A stretch of DNA of 64,000 bases from Batkoa obscura (GCA_030770535.1 JASVEC010000007.1:806001-870000); one strand, 5' to 3'; shown: positions 24,734 through 37,024, numbered from the stretch's first letter. Numbers and translations are program-made. Notes: generated from the letters alone by a model not told the origin.

Positions 24734-25183
24734 ATGAGTGAAGGCCAGGCACAACAGGTAGACAATAAACTAAGTATATAGTAATAAAATTAATCGATCT
24801 AGCTATTTCTTAGCATTCAAAATAAACTAATCGAAGATGAAAGAAATTTAAATGTCATCCATCAGCAGATGGCTACAATTGAAAGAGAAGTCAAGAGTAA
24901 TCAACTAATTCTAAGTCAGATTAAAGAGTTTGATAATGTAGAACGTACCTTTAAATCAGTTGGAAAAATGTAATTAAAACTAAATCCTTAATTTTTTTAT
25001 TTCATTAACCTTTTATTAAGGTTTGTATTCACCCCTGTGCAACAGATTGAAAAAGAAAATGTAGATACCACTGCAAAAAATCAAGAGCTTTTACAAGCTC
25101 TAAAAAAGAAAGCCAAGTTTTTAGAAAACAAAGTTAATGATACTCGTTCCCACTTAAAAGATGTACTACATTCAAGAGCTTAA
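24734..25183 (+). CDS. PFD1: Prefoldin subunit 1 (beta-type)
   Basis: Subunit of the hexameric cytosolic chaperone that hands unfolded actin and tubulin to CCT. Exons 24734-24757, 24803-24969 and 25021-25183; 117 residues, the usual size. Two coiled-coil helices flank the hairpin segment FKSVGKMFVFTPV (around residues 58-70), which matches the conserved [YF]KSVGRMF of Pfd1. The first exon encodes MSEGQAQQ. The acceptor at 24802 (CTAG) keeps the frame, whereas the later TTAG does not. Divergent from RAB2. Confidence 0.85.
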
Positions 25184-25254
25184 CTTTAAATAAAAAATAC
25201 TTTTAGTTTATATTCTTCTATTTTATTTTATTTCTATCTATATGATTCTATGAC

Positions 25255-27207
25255 TTAAAGAGGTAGTGTAACAAGTGCCTTAAGCAACAGATTCTTCTCT
25301 GAAATTCTACATATAAGTGCAAACCTATGATTACGCGATTTAACATTAAGCAATTCCTTTCTATCCATTTCAATCGAAGTTATTGGAGAAAACAAACTAA
25401 GTCGATGGTTTATCAATCTCCTTAACACACTCCCAATTTTAACATAAATCTCATTCGCTTTCTTATGACGGCTGGTTTTGTGTTTTTTATTTTTTTGTTC
25501 TACACTCAATAGATCACTCCATTGTTCATACTTTTCACTCATAAATTCCTTTAATTCGTTTATGCCTTCTTCCTCATCAAATTTAGTCATAAGCTGTGCT
25601 ATTTTTGCTTCAGGAAGATGTAAAATATAAAGTAGATTAAAAAAGTTAAAGCTTATTTGCCCTTCACTTAAAATCCGAAAATCCGCTAAATTAAGTATTT
25701 CCTGTTCTTCTTCTTCTTCTTCATCGTCTACAATTTCGCCTTCTATTTCTTGTTCATCTTCATCGTCACCTTCTTCACCTTCGCCTCCCTCATCATCATC
25801 ATCACCATCATCATCATCATCGTCTCCTTCTACTTCTTCTTTACCCTCGATTTCGTCTTCTCCTTCCTCTTCATAAAAAGCCTGAGCAAGTCTATTAAAG
25901 AATTCTACCTTGTTTTGTAGCTCACTATCATTTATTTCATCCTTACTCAAAAACTCCTCAATTACATATTTAATATTAAAGATAATATCCTCATCCGGGT
26001 TATCCAAGTCTGCAAACCCATATCTTTCCAACAACTCTGAGTTATTAAGTATACCATAAGTATTGAATATTTCTTTATCTTTTTTACACTTTAACACTAC
26101 TCTCAATTGTATTTGATTATCTTTATCATAATCTTTATCCAACTCGTAGCATTCTTCTTCATTAAGTTCACTTTTGATGCCACTGGGTTCAGTTTCTTCT
26201 TCATCAACTAGTTCAACAACTGAATCTGTGTCACTACCATTTGATTTGGAACATTCTTCTTCTCCTTCCATTTCCTCTTCGTCTAATCCTTCTTCTTCAA
26301 CTGAATGAATACAATCTTCGATGACTCCACATTCTTCACATACTGAGTCCGACTCTAAATGTATGTTTTCAGCTCTTGACTTATGATTGAACCTATCTAA
26401 AGTTAATAAATTAAGCAATATCATATACTGTTAGTCTTACAAATCAGCTAATGGAACCATAGCTTCGCCATGGTATTCATCAACTGCGAAAGCTCTAGAG
26501 TTAACTAAAGTGATAGCATTAAAATATGAGCTTAGAGTAAAAAATGATTTATCAAAAATAGCAGGGTATTTTTGAACTAGAGGGAGAATAATTGTGTTAT
26601 AATTTTCAGTAAGCCCCGCCTAAAAACAATCAATAAAACTCAATATATATTATTATTTGAAGCTATTTACTTTATATTCATTCACAATACTTCCAATCTG
26701 AGTACCATTTAACTTTACCAATTCATTTTGCTCCCAAAGTATAGGTACACTTTCAAACTTTTGCATTATATTGAAATAGTCATACCATGGTGATCTTTCT
26801 TGGATACTTAGTTCATACATAAGTGCAATAACTAAAGCAGTCTTGTCAAACATCTCTTCGTCTTCAAAGATATTGGCAATGCCACAAGTTCTATGTGATA
26901 ATATGGACTCTTTAGGTATCGTGCAAACTAAAAGATACCATTAATTTTAGAATATTTTTAATAAAAGATCCTTACCTATTTCATCTTCGTCAATATCCTG
27001 CTTAGCAAGGATACCAAAGTCATGTCCTGAAGTGGGTGTTTGATCATTTTTAATCCCGTTTCTACTGTTATTCTTTAACTCTTTGGTACAATTAACTTTG
27101 ATCTCCATTTTTTCTTCATCATACCAAATTCTATTAAGCTTCAACCATCTTTTAAACTTGATTAATAGTTCTTTTCCTTGACTATCTATTCCATTTAATA
27201 CTGCCAT
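25255..27207 (-). CDS. SET-domain protein lysine methyltransferase, SETD6/Rkm-like, with acidic insert
   Basis: RuBisCO-LSMT-type SET protein that should methylate a non-histone or ribosomal/translation protein lysine using SAM. Exons 26976-27207, 26671-26927, 26441-26619, 25255-26392; 601 residues. Motifs: HDFGILAKQDIDEDEI (SET start, ~residues 63-78), SRAFAVDEYHGEAMVPLADL leading into FNHK (the family's NHx motif, ~223), and EIFNTYGILNNSELLERYGF (~345-364), carrying the catalytic-site tyrosine. Between NHK and NTYG there is a ~100-residue Glu/Asp/Ser/Cys-rich insertion, and a second, strongly acidic run (Glu/Asp/Gly) follows the SET core within the substrate-binding C-lobe. Related enzymes rarely have such inserts. 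Divergent from PRP17, with 130 bp between start codons. Confidence 0.8.
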
Positions 27208-27337
27208 TTTGATAATTAGAAAGCATTCTTTAAATTTTTAATAATTTCTATTTATTCTTTCCATTGGCCACAAAAGAATTTGACTAAATCATAGCAATTT
27301 TATTCCTTTAAATATTGCCCATCTTTTAACTCAAAAA

Positions 27338-29561
27338 ATGGATTTGACCAAATATAACAGCAGTAGTGAAGGGGAAGAAACCACAGTACTCCCGCTAGCT
27401 GATAAAGTAATTAAATATAAAGTACAAACAGCACCAGAGGTTGAGATAGAGGTAAGAGATCATTTTCACCGCCTTTTTCTTATGATAACCTTATTTATAG
27501 AAACAAGACATCTACAAAAATTACATTAAAGAAGATAAAAATAGTGCAAAAAAAGTGGGTGGGCTAGCCACCAGGTCAATCATGGAAATCAACATCCCTT
27601 ATGAGCACATGCCAAAACAGGAAGATTTATCCAATCATCCAAGTGAAAAAGCGCAGCAATTGTTAGCAAAACAGGGAGTTTATGGTAAGTTTAGCTGATT
27701 GTTTTTGATGACTTAGATTTAATTTTCTACAGGTCACCTTGAGCCTCAGTCTTATTCGGATTACCATTTCATGGCCCAAAATCATAACTTCCTATCCAGA
27801 GGATTTGCAAAGGATCCCAGTATTAATACTTTAGATGATAAGGGCAACTTAGGACGTGGTATGGACGGCACTGGGTATGTTGGGGATGTAGAAAAATTCA
27901 ATCATTATAATGGTACTGACTGAAATATTCGAATTAGAGATAAAGTTTATTAAAATAATTTATTAAAGGTATTGATGTTGGCCTTGAGATGCCTAAAAAG
28001 ATACGCAAAGAAATTAAAAGTAAAAGAAAGTCTAAAGGAGATGTGGCGGTATTAGAAGGAGAAAATGCTTATCTTGGACCTTGGGCTGGGTACCAGGAAG
28101 GCAAAACTGACGAGCCGCCAGAGGCTAGTTTAGAAGTAATGGATATAGTATTAGTTTCATAGAGAATATCCTTTAAATTTTAATAGGAATTAACTAAAGA
28201 AGCCCTTTCTGAAGAAGAAGAAGAAAAGAAAAAGAAAAAAGTTAGAGAATTGGCAGAGGGTATGGAATCAAGTATATTCCACGGTAATAACTTTTTTGTT
28301 AAAGATAGAATTATAATAGTAACAAAATTTTAAAGGTACTGAAGAGCGTGATTACCTCGGAAGAACATACATGCATATACCGCTTGATTTGGATGTTGAT
28401 TTACATGCTGAACCTGGCTCAGTACAAAATTTCTTACCAAAGAAATTGATACATACTTGGGAAGGTCATGCTAAAGGAACATCCTGCGCTAGATTGTTTC
28501 CAGGCTCAGGACATTTATTATTGTCTTGTGGTATGGATTCTAAAGTCAAAGTAAGTCTAATTTTAAACGAGATTTTAAACAGTTAATAATTTATATTTAG
28601 TTATGGGATGTTTATCATGAACGTGAATTATTGCGATCATATATTGGACATAATAAAACGATACGTGAAGTTAATTTTAGTAGTGATGGTTCAAGGTTTA
28701 TTTCATGTTCTTATGATAGATTTATTAAGGTTTGGGATACTGAAACTGGTAAAATTATTTGTTTAGTAAAGTATTTTTGTATGTTTATTCATTTATTGTT
28801 AGGTCAATGTATACGTACTATTACCACCGGAAAGATCCCATATACAGCTAAATTTATGCCAGATCCAAATCGACAAAATATAATTATGGCTGGTTTTTCA
28901 GATAAAAAGATCATTCAAGTAAACAAAACTATTATTTTATTATTATACTATATTGTTTATTTACTTTTCTAGTTCGATATAAATAGCGGCAGCATCAAAC
29001 AGGAATACGATCAGCATTTAGGAGCCATTAATAGTATTACCTTTGTAGATGATAATAAAAGATTCATGTCTACCTCGGATGATAAAACCTTACGTGTATG
29101 GGAAAATGATATACCTGTAGTGATCAAATATGTAGCTGAACCTCATATGCACTCAATGCCAAGTGTAAGTTTGCATCCAAGTAAAAAATATGTGGCTTGT
29201 CAATCTTTAGACAATCAAATCTTAATTTATGGAGCTAAAGGCAGATTCTCTCAAAACAATAAAAAACGCTTTACAGGTCACGTTGTGGCTGGGTATGCAT
29301 GTCAACCTAATTTTTCGCCTGATGGAAGATTTCTAATTTCAGGGGATGCTGATGGTTCCCTTTGGTTTTGGGATTGGAAGACTACAAAAGTTTTAAAGTA
29401 AGTTTAATATTTTATTACACCATTTGTTTTGATTTATTAATTTTATTTGAAGAAAAATGAAATGTCATAAATCAGTACTTATTGGTTGTGAATGGCATCC
29501 ACATGAAACCTCAAAGGTCGTTACTTGGTCTTGGGATGGATCCATTAAATACTGGGATTAA
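27338..29561 (+). CDS. PRP17: Pre-mRNA splicing factor PRP17/CDC40
   Basis: WD40 protein needed for the second catalytic step of splicing in the spliceosome. Ten exons: 27338-27451, 27501-27684, 27733-27912, 27969-28135, 28187-28283, 28336-28550, 28601-28748, 28803-28918, 28973-29397, 29453-29561; 584 residues. The N-terminal half is hydrophilic with the family segment [35 protein letters not shown] precedes the first WD repeat ([20 protein letters not shown]). At least six WD repeats follow, ending [10 protein letters not shown]. Two introns end in TAAAG. It is the only spliceosome gene in the window; it is a component of the major pathway and by itself says nothing about the minor one. Confidence 0.93.
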
Positions 29562-29613
29562 TAAAGATAATTATTAAATATGCCTAATTAAAGATTATTT
29601 ATTCATTTGCATT

Positions 29614-32241
29614 TTATTTTAAATAAAGTGGTAAAACACATCTTGCAGATATACAATCCAATATCCAATAATAAGGAACAGAGCAATGATCACCAATGTT
29701 AGTATCACTCGGATATACTTTTAGCACGTGGTTTTTATTTGGAAAAGGGATTAGCCTAAAATCATTGACCAATGCAAAGTTTTTATACTCACTATCTTCA
29801 CTATCTTCACTGCCATGATTATCATCATCATTATTATTACTTAATATACTCTTTCCCTTATCATTTTGTAATAGAATATTATAGCTCCCATTCAAATTCA
29901 ACATACTTTTAAACTTTATTATGTTCAAACTCTTCTCTTCAGTTATAGATGGAATTAGAATGCTATAATCATCATAGTCATAACTTATTTTACCATCCAA
30001 AAGTGAAATTAACTTAATTAAGTCTTCTTTGCTTGGCCTAACATTTTTAAAGTTACCTACAAAAGCAAATGAATATCCATTAAAAAAGTTTAGTTTATTC
30101 AATGATTTGATGGGCTGAATACTATTCATTAATGGTCCATATGCTTTAGTACCATAAATATAATAATCCATTTCCCCAATAACCTTTTCCTCTAATAAAC
30201 TATCAAACAGCCAATTCACATCTACTACATTTACATTATGAATTAAACATAATAAATATTTAAATGTTCTTTGTGCAATCAGTCTACCATCATGCTGAGT
30301 GCCATCTACAATTAAATGGCTAATTTTACCATAGCTTAGATCTTTTTTTGCTTCTTTAATTAAGATTCCGATGGCGTTTAATTCCTCCATCGTTTTATCC
30401 ACTTTCTTTCTCATATTCAATGTTAAATTTGAAAACGCTATATAAATAGGCTTATTTTTAGGCACATTACTGTTATCATTGATATTCTCTTTTGTTAACT
30501 TAGCCATCTTATTTTTGTTAGAATGACTTTGGCTTGATTCTTTAATAATTGTAGGATCTATATTACTAGATGTTCTTTTCTGTGCTTTACTTTTAATATT
30601 CATAGCTGTTTTAACCTGTCGCTTTAGTACCTCATCAACTCTATCTTTGTGATCTTTTTTTGGCCCTCCACATCCTTCACATGCTTTGTAGCGTGGATTG
30701 TTTAAGTAAGTACAACTTAAGCACTCCCACCTATCTTTGCTATATATACTACTTTGTGCATTTGTTCTACACTTGTTTTTCTTTGGTCTTTCTTTAACTA
30801 TATATTTTTGGACCTCCTCAGATTTAACTTCTTCATCTCTTTCTTCCATTTTTGTAAGTTTATTATTTAATAATGTATTTGGCTTATAATGATATTTTAC
30901 TGCTGTGCATTTAACTATTATTTTCTTACTGATTTCGTATTTATTAGGTGGTTCTATTTTATTCGTATCCTTACTATCTAAACTATTATTCAAACTTTCA
31001 TTGTTATTTAAATTATCTTTGAAGCTATTATTATTAGTTGTATTTGTGTAATAGTTTTCTAGTATAAGTTGATTTGCGGCGTCCTTAGTATTATGACTCA
31101 AAAATGGTTCATCTCGAGATAATTCTTGTGGTCTTATATTATCCTTAAACTCTTCTTTATTATCTTCTTTATTAACTAAAGTGCTTTCATTAAATACAAT
31201 TTGATTCTCACAAACCTCATATGAATCACTATTTTCATATGCATTAGTTGTTTCATCACTATTTGATATACGAACCTCATCCTTCCTGTTCGCTTCTTTG
31301 TTACTTAGCTCATAGCTATAACTCCTACTAACGCCCAAATTATATTCCTTAATTAATCTTTCTTGATCAAAAAAAGTAAGTTGAACTGAACGTCCTGTTT
31401 TAATAGGCTTCTTTTCAGATAAGTCAGCCTTAATTGGAACCACTTCTTGATTATCAATCTCTTCGGGTGAAGGTGTAAAAAGGGCATTTTTTAATAGCGA
31501 ATGAGCATCTGACTGCGTTTCAGCTTGATTAGTAATTTCTTCTGGTGAAGATGTAAAACGGATTTTCTTTGTTTCTGTATCAATATTCGAGTCATTTTTA
31601 CTTTGCTTATTAACCTCCTTTCCTTTAACATTGTCTCTTAAACCTCCTTTCAATTTAATTTCACTTTGATTATTGATCGCTTTTTCTTTTGCACTAAAGT
31701 TTATTATCTCATCCAAATCAGCTGTAGTTTCTCTATAAACATCCTTTTCTTTCGTATTTTCATCTAGCTTTTTTTTCAACTTTCCATCTCGTTTATCAGC
31801 TTCTTTTCCTCTTGCATTACAGTTTAAATCTTCCTTCAGTTTAGCTCCGATGTCCTTTTTAGCCTCTTTTTCTTTTGGATCGCTATTCGATACTTCTTTT
31901 AGCCTAGTTTCGCTTTGGCTATTAGGTAATTTTTCATTTACATCACCCTCTACTTTTTCCAAGTTCTCTTTCTCTGGCTCAAACAATAACTCTTGAAGAT
32001 CACTAAACAGATTTTGAATTTCTGTCAAACTACTACTCGCTTTCAAATTGCCTGGAAACGCTAAACATTTACATTGTGGGCACATGCCTCTTGTACCCAC
32101 ATACATCAAAGCACAATCAAAACAAAACGAATGTCCACAGGAGTATAGTGTACTTGGTGATTCCGTTGGCTTAAAACAGATACTGCAGGTTAATAAATCG
32201 GTTATATTTTTTAGTCTTGTTTTGAAGCTAGGAGGTGACAT
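29614..32241 (-). CDS. BRCA1-like RING / RanBP2 zinc finger / tandem BRCT protein
   Basis: Probable nuclear E3 ubiquitin ligase of DNA-damage signalling. Intronless, 875 residues from the ATG at 32241; an upstream in-frame ATG at 32364 adds 41 hydrophobic residues unlike any family member. C3HC4 RING at Cys19, Cys22, Cys35, His37, Cys40, Cys43, Cys54, Cys57. A long charged, Lys/Glu/Asn-rich middle follows. A RanBP2-type finger (WECLSCTY, then ACEGCG) sits at ~505-530, and two BRCT repeats occupy ~600-875. In BRCT1, FSNLT (Ser604) and QRTFKYLL (Arg658, Lys661) align with BRCA1 Ser1655, Arg1699 and Lys1702, which read a pSer-x-x-Phe peptide. BRCT2 ends VPYYWILDCISA. There are no ankyrin repeats, unlike BARD1. 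The RanBP2 finger is not part of known BRCA1. Rad18- or TopBP1-like proteins are less likely. Confidence 0.8.
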   Translation of the reverse strand: MSPPSFKTRLKNITDLLTCSICFKPTESPSTLYSCGHSFCFDCALMYVGTRGMCPQCKCLAFPGNLKASSSLTEIQNLFSDLQELLFEPEKENLEKVEGDVNEKLPNSQSETRLKEVSNSDPKEKEAKKDIGAKLKEDLNCNARGKEADKRDGKLKKKLDENTKEKDVYRETTADLDEIINFSAKEKAINNQSEIKLKGGLRDNVKGKEVNKQSKNDSNIDTETKKIRFTSSPEEITNQAETQSDAHSLLKNALFTPSPEEIDNQEVVPIKADLSEKKPIKTGRSVQLTFFDQERLIKEYNLGVSRSYSYELSNKEANRKDEVRISNSDETTNAYENSDSYEVCENQIVFNESTLVNKEDNKEEFKDNIRPQELSRDEPFLSHNTKDAANQLILENYYTNTTNNNSFKDNLNNNESLNNSLDSKDTNKIEPPNKYEISKKIIVKCTAVKYHYKPNTLLNNKLTKMEERDEEVKSEEVQKYIVKERPKKNKCRTNAQSSIYSKDRWECLSCTYLNNPRYKACEGCGGPKKDHKDRVDEVLKRQVKTAMNIKSKAQKRTSSNIDPTIIKESSQSHSNKNKMAKLTKENINDNSNVPKNKPIYIAFSNLTLNMRKKVDKTMEELNAIGILIKEAKKDLSYGKISHLIVDGTQHDGRLIAQRTFKYLLCLIHNVNVVDVNWLFDSLLEEKVIGEMDYYIYGTKAYGPLMNSIQPIKSLNKLNFFNGYSFAFVGNFKNVRPSKEDLIKLISLLDGKISYDYDDYSILIPSITEEKSLNIIKFKSMLNLNGSYNILLQNDKGKSILSNNNDDDNHGSEDSEDSEYKNFALVNDFRLIPFPNKNHVLKVYPSDTNIGDHCSVPYYWILDCISARCVLPLYLK

Positions 32242-32582
32242 TTTGGTTACAAATCGGGAATAAAGAAAGAAGTTTGGATTTAGTAAGCTAAGTACTATTA
32301 TCATTAGTTTTTGTGTATGCAGTTTAGTTCTGAGTTTATTAAATGAAATTATTGTTGAATTCAATCGTAATTTATTGGTTAGAAAAATATCATCAAAACT
32401 TTGAAATATTACGTTAATAAATTAAGTAAATTTCATCATTTTAGTATAAGCAAGCTAAGCAATTTATACCCACCTGCCCGAACTTCACTATATTATCATT
32501 GACTTATTAGAAACTATAAACTAATACTATTTTCATAATACTTTAAATCAAAAACAAGCTATAAAACACAAATAAAATTTAA

Positions 32583-34836
32583 TTAAAAAGTAAACTCTTC
32601 ACGGAAAGAATTGATGTCTTTAGCGTCGCATTTCTCTACCAAATCAGTACGATCCAACATATACAAGGTCATTCTCAAAGTATCCCATACGTGAGAAGAG
32701 GATCTAGTACTATTGAGAGGTAATGAGGAACCGGAAGGATCCTTAGTGTTATTTTCTTGAGATTGTAAAGATAAAGCAGCTAAGAGGTGTTCGGCAGCTT
32801 CATGGTATTGGCCAAGGTTGATAGAACTGATAGCTAAATTGTATCTAGCTCTTATAAAGGTAGGGTTCAATTCTAATGCTTTGAAGTAAGCTTCCATGGC
32901 TTTGGATGGTTCTTGGCTGTTGGCTAAGGTGGCACCTAATTTATTCCATAATAAATAATCCTAAACATATTTAGTTAATAAAATATAATAATATGATAAA
33001 AGCCATTACATCTGGTCTGGTAGATAAAGCAGATTCAAAGCAGTCTACTGCTTTATCATATTCTTCAGAAATATTTAACAAAACACCTAAAGCAATTTGT
33101 ACTTCTGGATCAAAAGTATCAGTAGTATTGGCCCTAACTGCATCTAAGTAAAGGTTAAATATGTATTCATGGCGTTGATCTCCATTTTGTGGTGGGTTGG
33201 GTCTAACAAGGTGTTTATAGGTTGGGCTGTTTTGTACCCATGATTCTAAAGCATCATACGCATCATTGATACAATTTTCATTGGTATAAGAAACTGCCAA
33301 AGCTAACCAAGCATCACATAAAGAGGGATCCAAAGATACTGCTTGTCTCAATGCAGCAATTGCAGCTGCCTCCCTTTCATTTTCTTGCTGTCTTAATCCT
33401 AATTTATGCCATGCAGAAGCATCTTCTGGATTTATTTGGGTTTTTGCTTCCAGAGCAGGTAAGGAAGTAGCAAGATCCTTACTATTAATAGCAGAGTCTA
33501 AAATTTCTTGTGGTGCATCCAAATAATGATTCACTTTCGAAAATGGATAATGATCGTAAATTGGATTAGCAGATCGATTGATCTTTGAGGCAGTTTCATA
33601 TTTTTCCCAATCTTTTTGCAATTTATCCCATTCAATGTCTTGTGGATTTTCATTCATACTGAGTATTTGTTCTTTATAGTCGTCTACCCAATTACTAAAT
33701 TTAAAGGCTTGTTCGAATTCTTCATCTGATAACTCAGCAAGACTAGTTTTTGGCTCATCAAATCTTTCATCTTGGCTTTGAATAAATTCCTCTGCCCAAT
33801 TCTTAGTCACATCTTGTGGATTAAATCCATTTAATTTTGAAGAATCTAAATGACTTGTAGAGGTCGTTGCATCGCTCTGCTTGAAGCTTTCACCTGTTTC
33901 TACGATTTTATCACCATCCACCTTTAGTTCACCATCACTAAATCCTTTGACCATATTAATAAACTTAGAATCTCTAAATTTAGGATTTGAGTCAACATCT
34001 ACGTTATTAAGAAGCATTTCAGCTGTTTTTGCCATCAAATCTTTCTCGCTGACTGTTTCTTTATTGCTCAATATTTCTTCCTGTGCCTTTTCAAATATTT
34101 GAGCCCATTGGGTGCTATCCATGCTAGGTTGTTTTACTGATACTGGAGGCTGCTCATAGACTAGAAATAATAATAAATACCTATATCAAATTTTAATAAC
34201 AACCTTACTCATAGGACGAGCCATTGGCATAAAGGGACGATGAAAGGGCATCATTCTATTGGTTCTCATTTCCATAGGGCGATTATTTTCTTGAGTCACA
34301 CGGAATTTTGAAAATTCTTGACCCCACTCAGAATGAGACTGATTTTGATTTGAGTGCACTTCCATATTGCTATGAAAACGGCTTGTACTTGGACCTTCTA
34401 TAGTCATATGCTCAAATTCTTCTACGAAATCTTTGTTCATTTGATGGTGTCCTAAAACCTGTTCCCTTTGGTATAGGGACATGCCTTCTAATTCATTAGA
34501 CACCCTCCCTAACATTGGGCCATCTTTCATAAATCGAGCATGGTTGTTAAAGTCTAAATGCTATAAAGAATGAGTTTTTGGTTTTATGCTATACAAAAAT
34601 AAACTACATTTTGATCTTCACGATGCATAGCTAAGTTTTGAAAGTTCTAAATCTGTTAATAAATGAAATTTGACAATAATGTGGTTAATTACCTGCTCTG
34701 CATGAAATTGATTCCCGTTTAAGTTTTGGTTTTCTCTCATACTACCACCACTGATTTGAGGCAGTAATTTAGCTAATGGATTATTACTCCCAGAACAATC
34801 TGGACCACCAGTAATTATATCTTTTAAAGCTGACAT
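32583..34836 (-). CDS. PEX5: Peroxisomal targeting signal 1 receptor PEX5
   Basis: Cycling receptor that brings PTS1 proteins into peroxisomes. Exons 34693-34836, 34608-34646, 34209-34560, 33010-34160, 32583-32960; 687 residues. N-terminal Cys14 lies in GPDCSGSNNPLAKL, the site that is monoubiquitinated in other fungi. Pentapeptide WxxxF/Y motifs that dock on PEX14 are visible: WGQEF, WAQIF, WAEEF and WVDDY. The C-terminal half contains about seven TPRs, including DASAWHKLGLRQQENEREAA and WLALAVSYTNE, and binds the SKL-type signal. The start at 34836 is preferred over the ATG nine bases upstream, but either is possible. It reads towards the BRCA1-like gene, with about 340 bp between them. Confidence 0.93.
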
Positions 34837-34845
34837 GTTTTTCAA

Positions 34846-35194
34846 TTAATTTTTAAAAAAGTAATTAATAATTGATTGCCTTTATTTTTTTAGGTATACT
34901 TTGATTTTCATGCTATTTTGGTTTGGCTTTTAATGCCCTTCAACCAATTAAAAAAAAGTATATGGTGACTAATACGTCTTAGTGGAGTTAGTAATTTGTA
35001 GCTTAGGGCTAAACTTTAGTTAAAATGAATCCAATAATAAATCCAATAATAATGAAAAAAAAACTTCTAATAACAAAATATTTTAATATAGAATATAAAT
35101 TCACACAAAAAAATAAACTAAAAAAATAAACTCTATTTTATAACAAATTATAAGATTTTATATAAACTGCTTTTCTAGATATAGTACATCTTAT
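34846..35194. other. Spacer between PEX5 and eIF2-gamma
   Basis: AT-rich, about 350 bp. Both flanking genes are on the minus strand, so this holds the eIF2-gamma 3' region and PEX5 promoter. No motif singled out. Confidence 0.5.
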
Positions 35195-37024
35195 TTAATT
35201 ATCAAGTTCAATTGTGGCTCCACGCTTAATTTTGCCCCATCCAATAAGTCTATTAATGATAAATTAATACTCTTGATATTATTATTATTGGTATATGATT
35301 TACCTCCAATGTTTATCAATACGACGAGACAAAGCAATCTTTTCGCCTAACTCAGTACAAGCTGGGGAAGTTAAAGCAATCTTAGCCATATCTCCCTTAA
35401 CAGTTAACACTCTACCACCAGTAGAAGTAGAACCAATATTCACCATTAATACTTCGGCTTTAGCCAATTTTTGTACCTATAATTATTATAAATTTTTATA
35501 ATTAACATTATACATTAAACTTACTTTAGCTTGTTTTTTATCATCTGTCTTTACACCAAGTAATCGACGTAATAGAAAGAAATTAATTTCTAATTCCGTA
35601 TAAATGGCTGGTAATTTGCCTACAGCTCCTAACACCTAATAATGATTTAACAAAGTTAGAAATATTATTTTCCTATCATTTACTTGTCCAACCAAACGAT
35701 CAGCACGACATAATGTAGGGTCAATTTTAGTACCAACACCTAAAAATTAGTTAATCCACTTAATTTACTATGTATATGTTGTATTTTACCGATTAAACCT
35801 CCAGGAACAGCAAAGGCTAATTGATTGCTTTCAGCAAGTAAAGTAACAATCCTTGAAAAAATAGGTCTAACTTTAAGGGAACCTTCAGCATCCTTAGTTA
35901 CAATACCTGGTCTAACTTCAATCTCATCTCCTAACTAATAAAAAACCAATATAAAATATTTACTCTAAAATCATAATCCCTTACTTTAAGAACACCAGTA
36001 AGTAAAGATCCACCAGCAACACCACCCTTAAGATCAGCAACTTCAGACCCAGGCTTATTAACATCGAATGAACGAATAACAATCAATCTAGGATCGGATG
36101 TAAAGTCTCTTACAGGGACTGGAATACGCTTGCAAATATACTCATTAACAGCATCAATATTGTATTTCAATTGTGCAGAAATGGGTACAATAGGTGCGCC
36201 ATCAGCTACAGTACCACGTACAAAATCTAAGATGGATTGATAGTGCTCTTCAGCTGCACTTGGTTTGATTAAATCCACTTTATTTTGTAATATAATGATG
36301 TGTTGTAACTTCATAATCTCAATAGCTGCTAAATGCTCTGAAGTTTGAGGTTGAGGGCAGGATTCATTACCAGCAATAAGTAATAAAGCTGCGTCCATCA
36401 CAGCAGCTCCGTTTAACATAGTAGCCATAAGAATATCGTGACCGGGACAATCAACAAATGATACATGACTATTGGTTATTAATGTTTTTCTTAAATATTG
36501 GTTGAGATTGTTACCGTTCTAACTTCATGGTTCCACCACAGCCTGGTCTTTCGCAAGGTGGGCTGTCTTCTTTATCAGAACGATAAGAACGATAACATCC
36601 TGGTCTTGTACACTCCTCGTTGGTACATTTGTAAATCTGCAAAATAATGAGATGTATTATTATATCAATTAGTTTATTTTTACTTTTGCATTAGCATAAC
36701 CAAGTTTGATGGTAATATTACGCTCCAATTCGTTCTTAAATCTAACAGTCTACATTAAAATGACACATTAATTTATGATTTATTAATTTTTTATATCCTC
36801 TACTTACTTGTACACCAGAAATGGCTTTTACGACGGTAGATTTACCGTGAGCTACGTGACCAATAGTACCTGAATAATTTATAATTAATCATTATGTTTT
36901 ATATTTTTTGAATTCATATCCTACCAATATTGATGGTAGCTTGCTTTGAGATAACCTCAGGATGAAGTGGATGTAAGGTATCAACATCAATATTCATCTT
37001 TGGAACTGTTTCTATTTCGGTCAT
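35195..37024 (-). CDS. GCD11: Translation initiation factor eIF2 gamma subunit
   Basis: GTP- and Met-tRNAi-binding subunit of eIF2. Ten exons: 36925-37024, 36808-36869, 36684-36749, 36515-36636, 35985-36468, 35790-35934, 35684-35739, 35525-35635, 35304-35476, 35195-35249; 457 residues, slightly shorter than yeast Gcd11 because the N-terminal extension is brief. Switch and loop motifs: GHVAHGKST (G1), FVDCPGHD (G3), NKVDL (G4), ISAQLKYN (G5). The gamma-specific zinc knuckle is present as [11 protein letters not shown] and CERPGC. Domain II and III follow, and it ends [12 protein letters not shown]. Intron density is the highest of the window relative to length. Confidence 0.96.

Noticed and set aside
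26393-26424. Start of the SET gene's last exon at an internal Met
   Set aside because: These bases form the end of an intron; splicing at 26392 gives the conserved LADLFNHK junction.
28166-28174. ATATCCTTT inside a PRP17 intron
   Set aside because: The intron 28136-28186 is an ordinary GT-AG intron that keeps the frame; the match is near its 3' end, not at a donor.
32242-32364. 41-residue N-terminal extension of the BRCA1-like protein
   Set aside because: In frame but hydrophobic and unlike RING proteins, which begin close before the RING; the ATG at 32241 is preferred.
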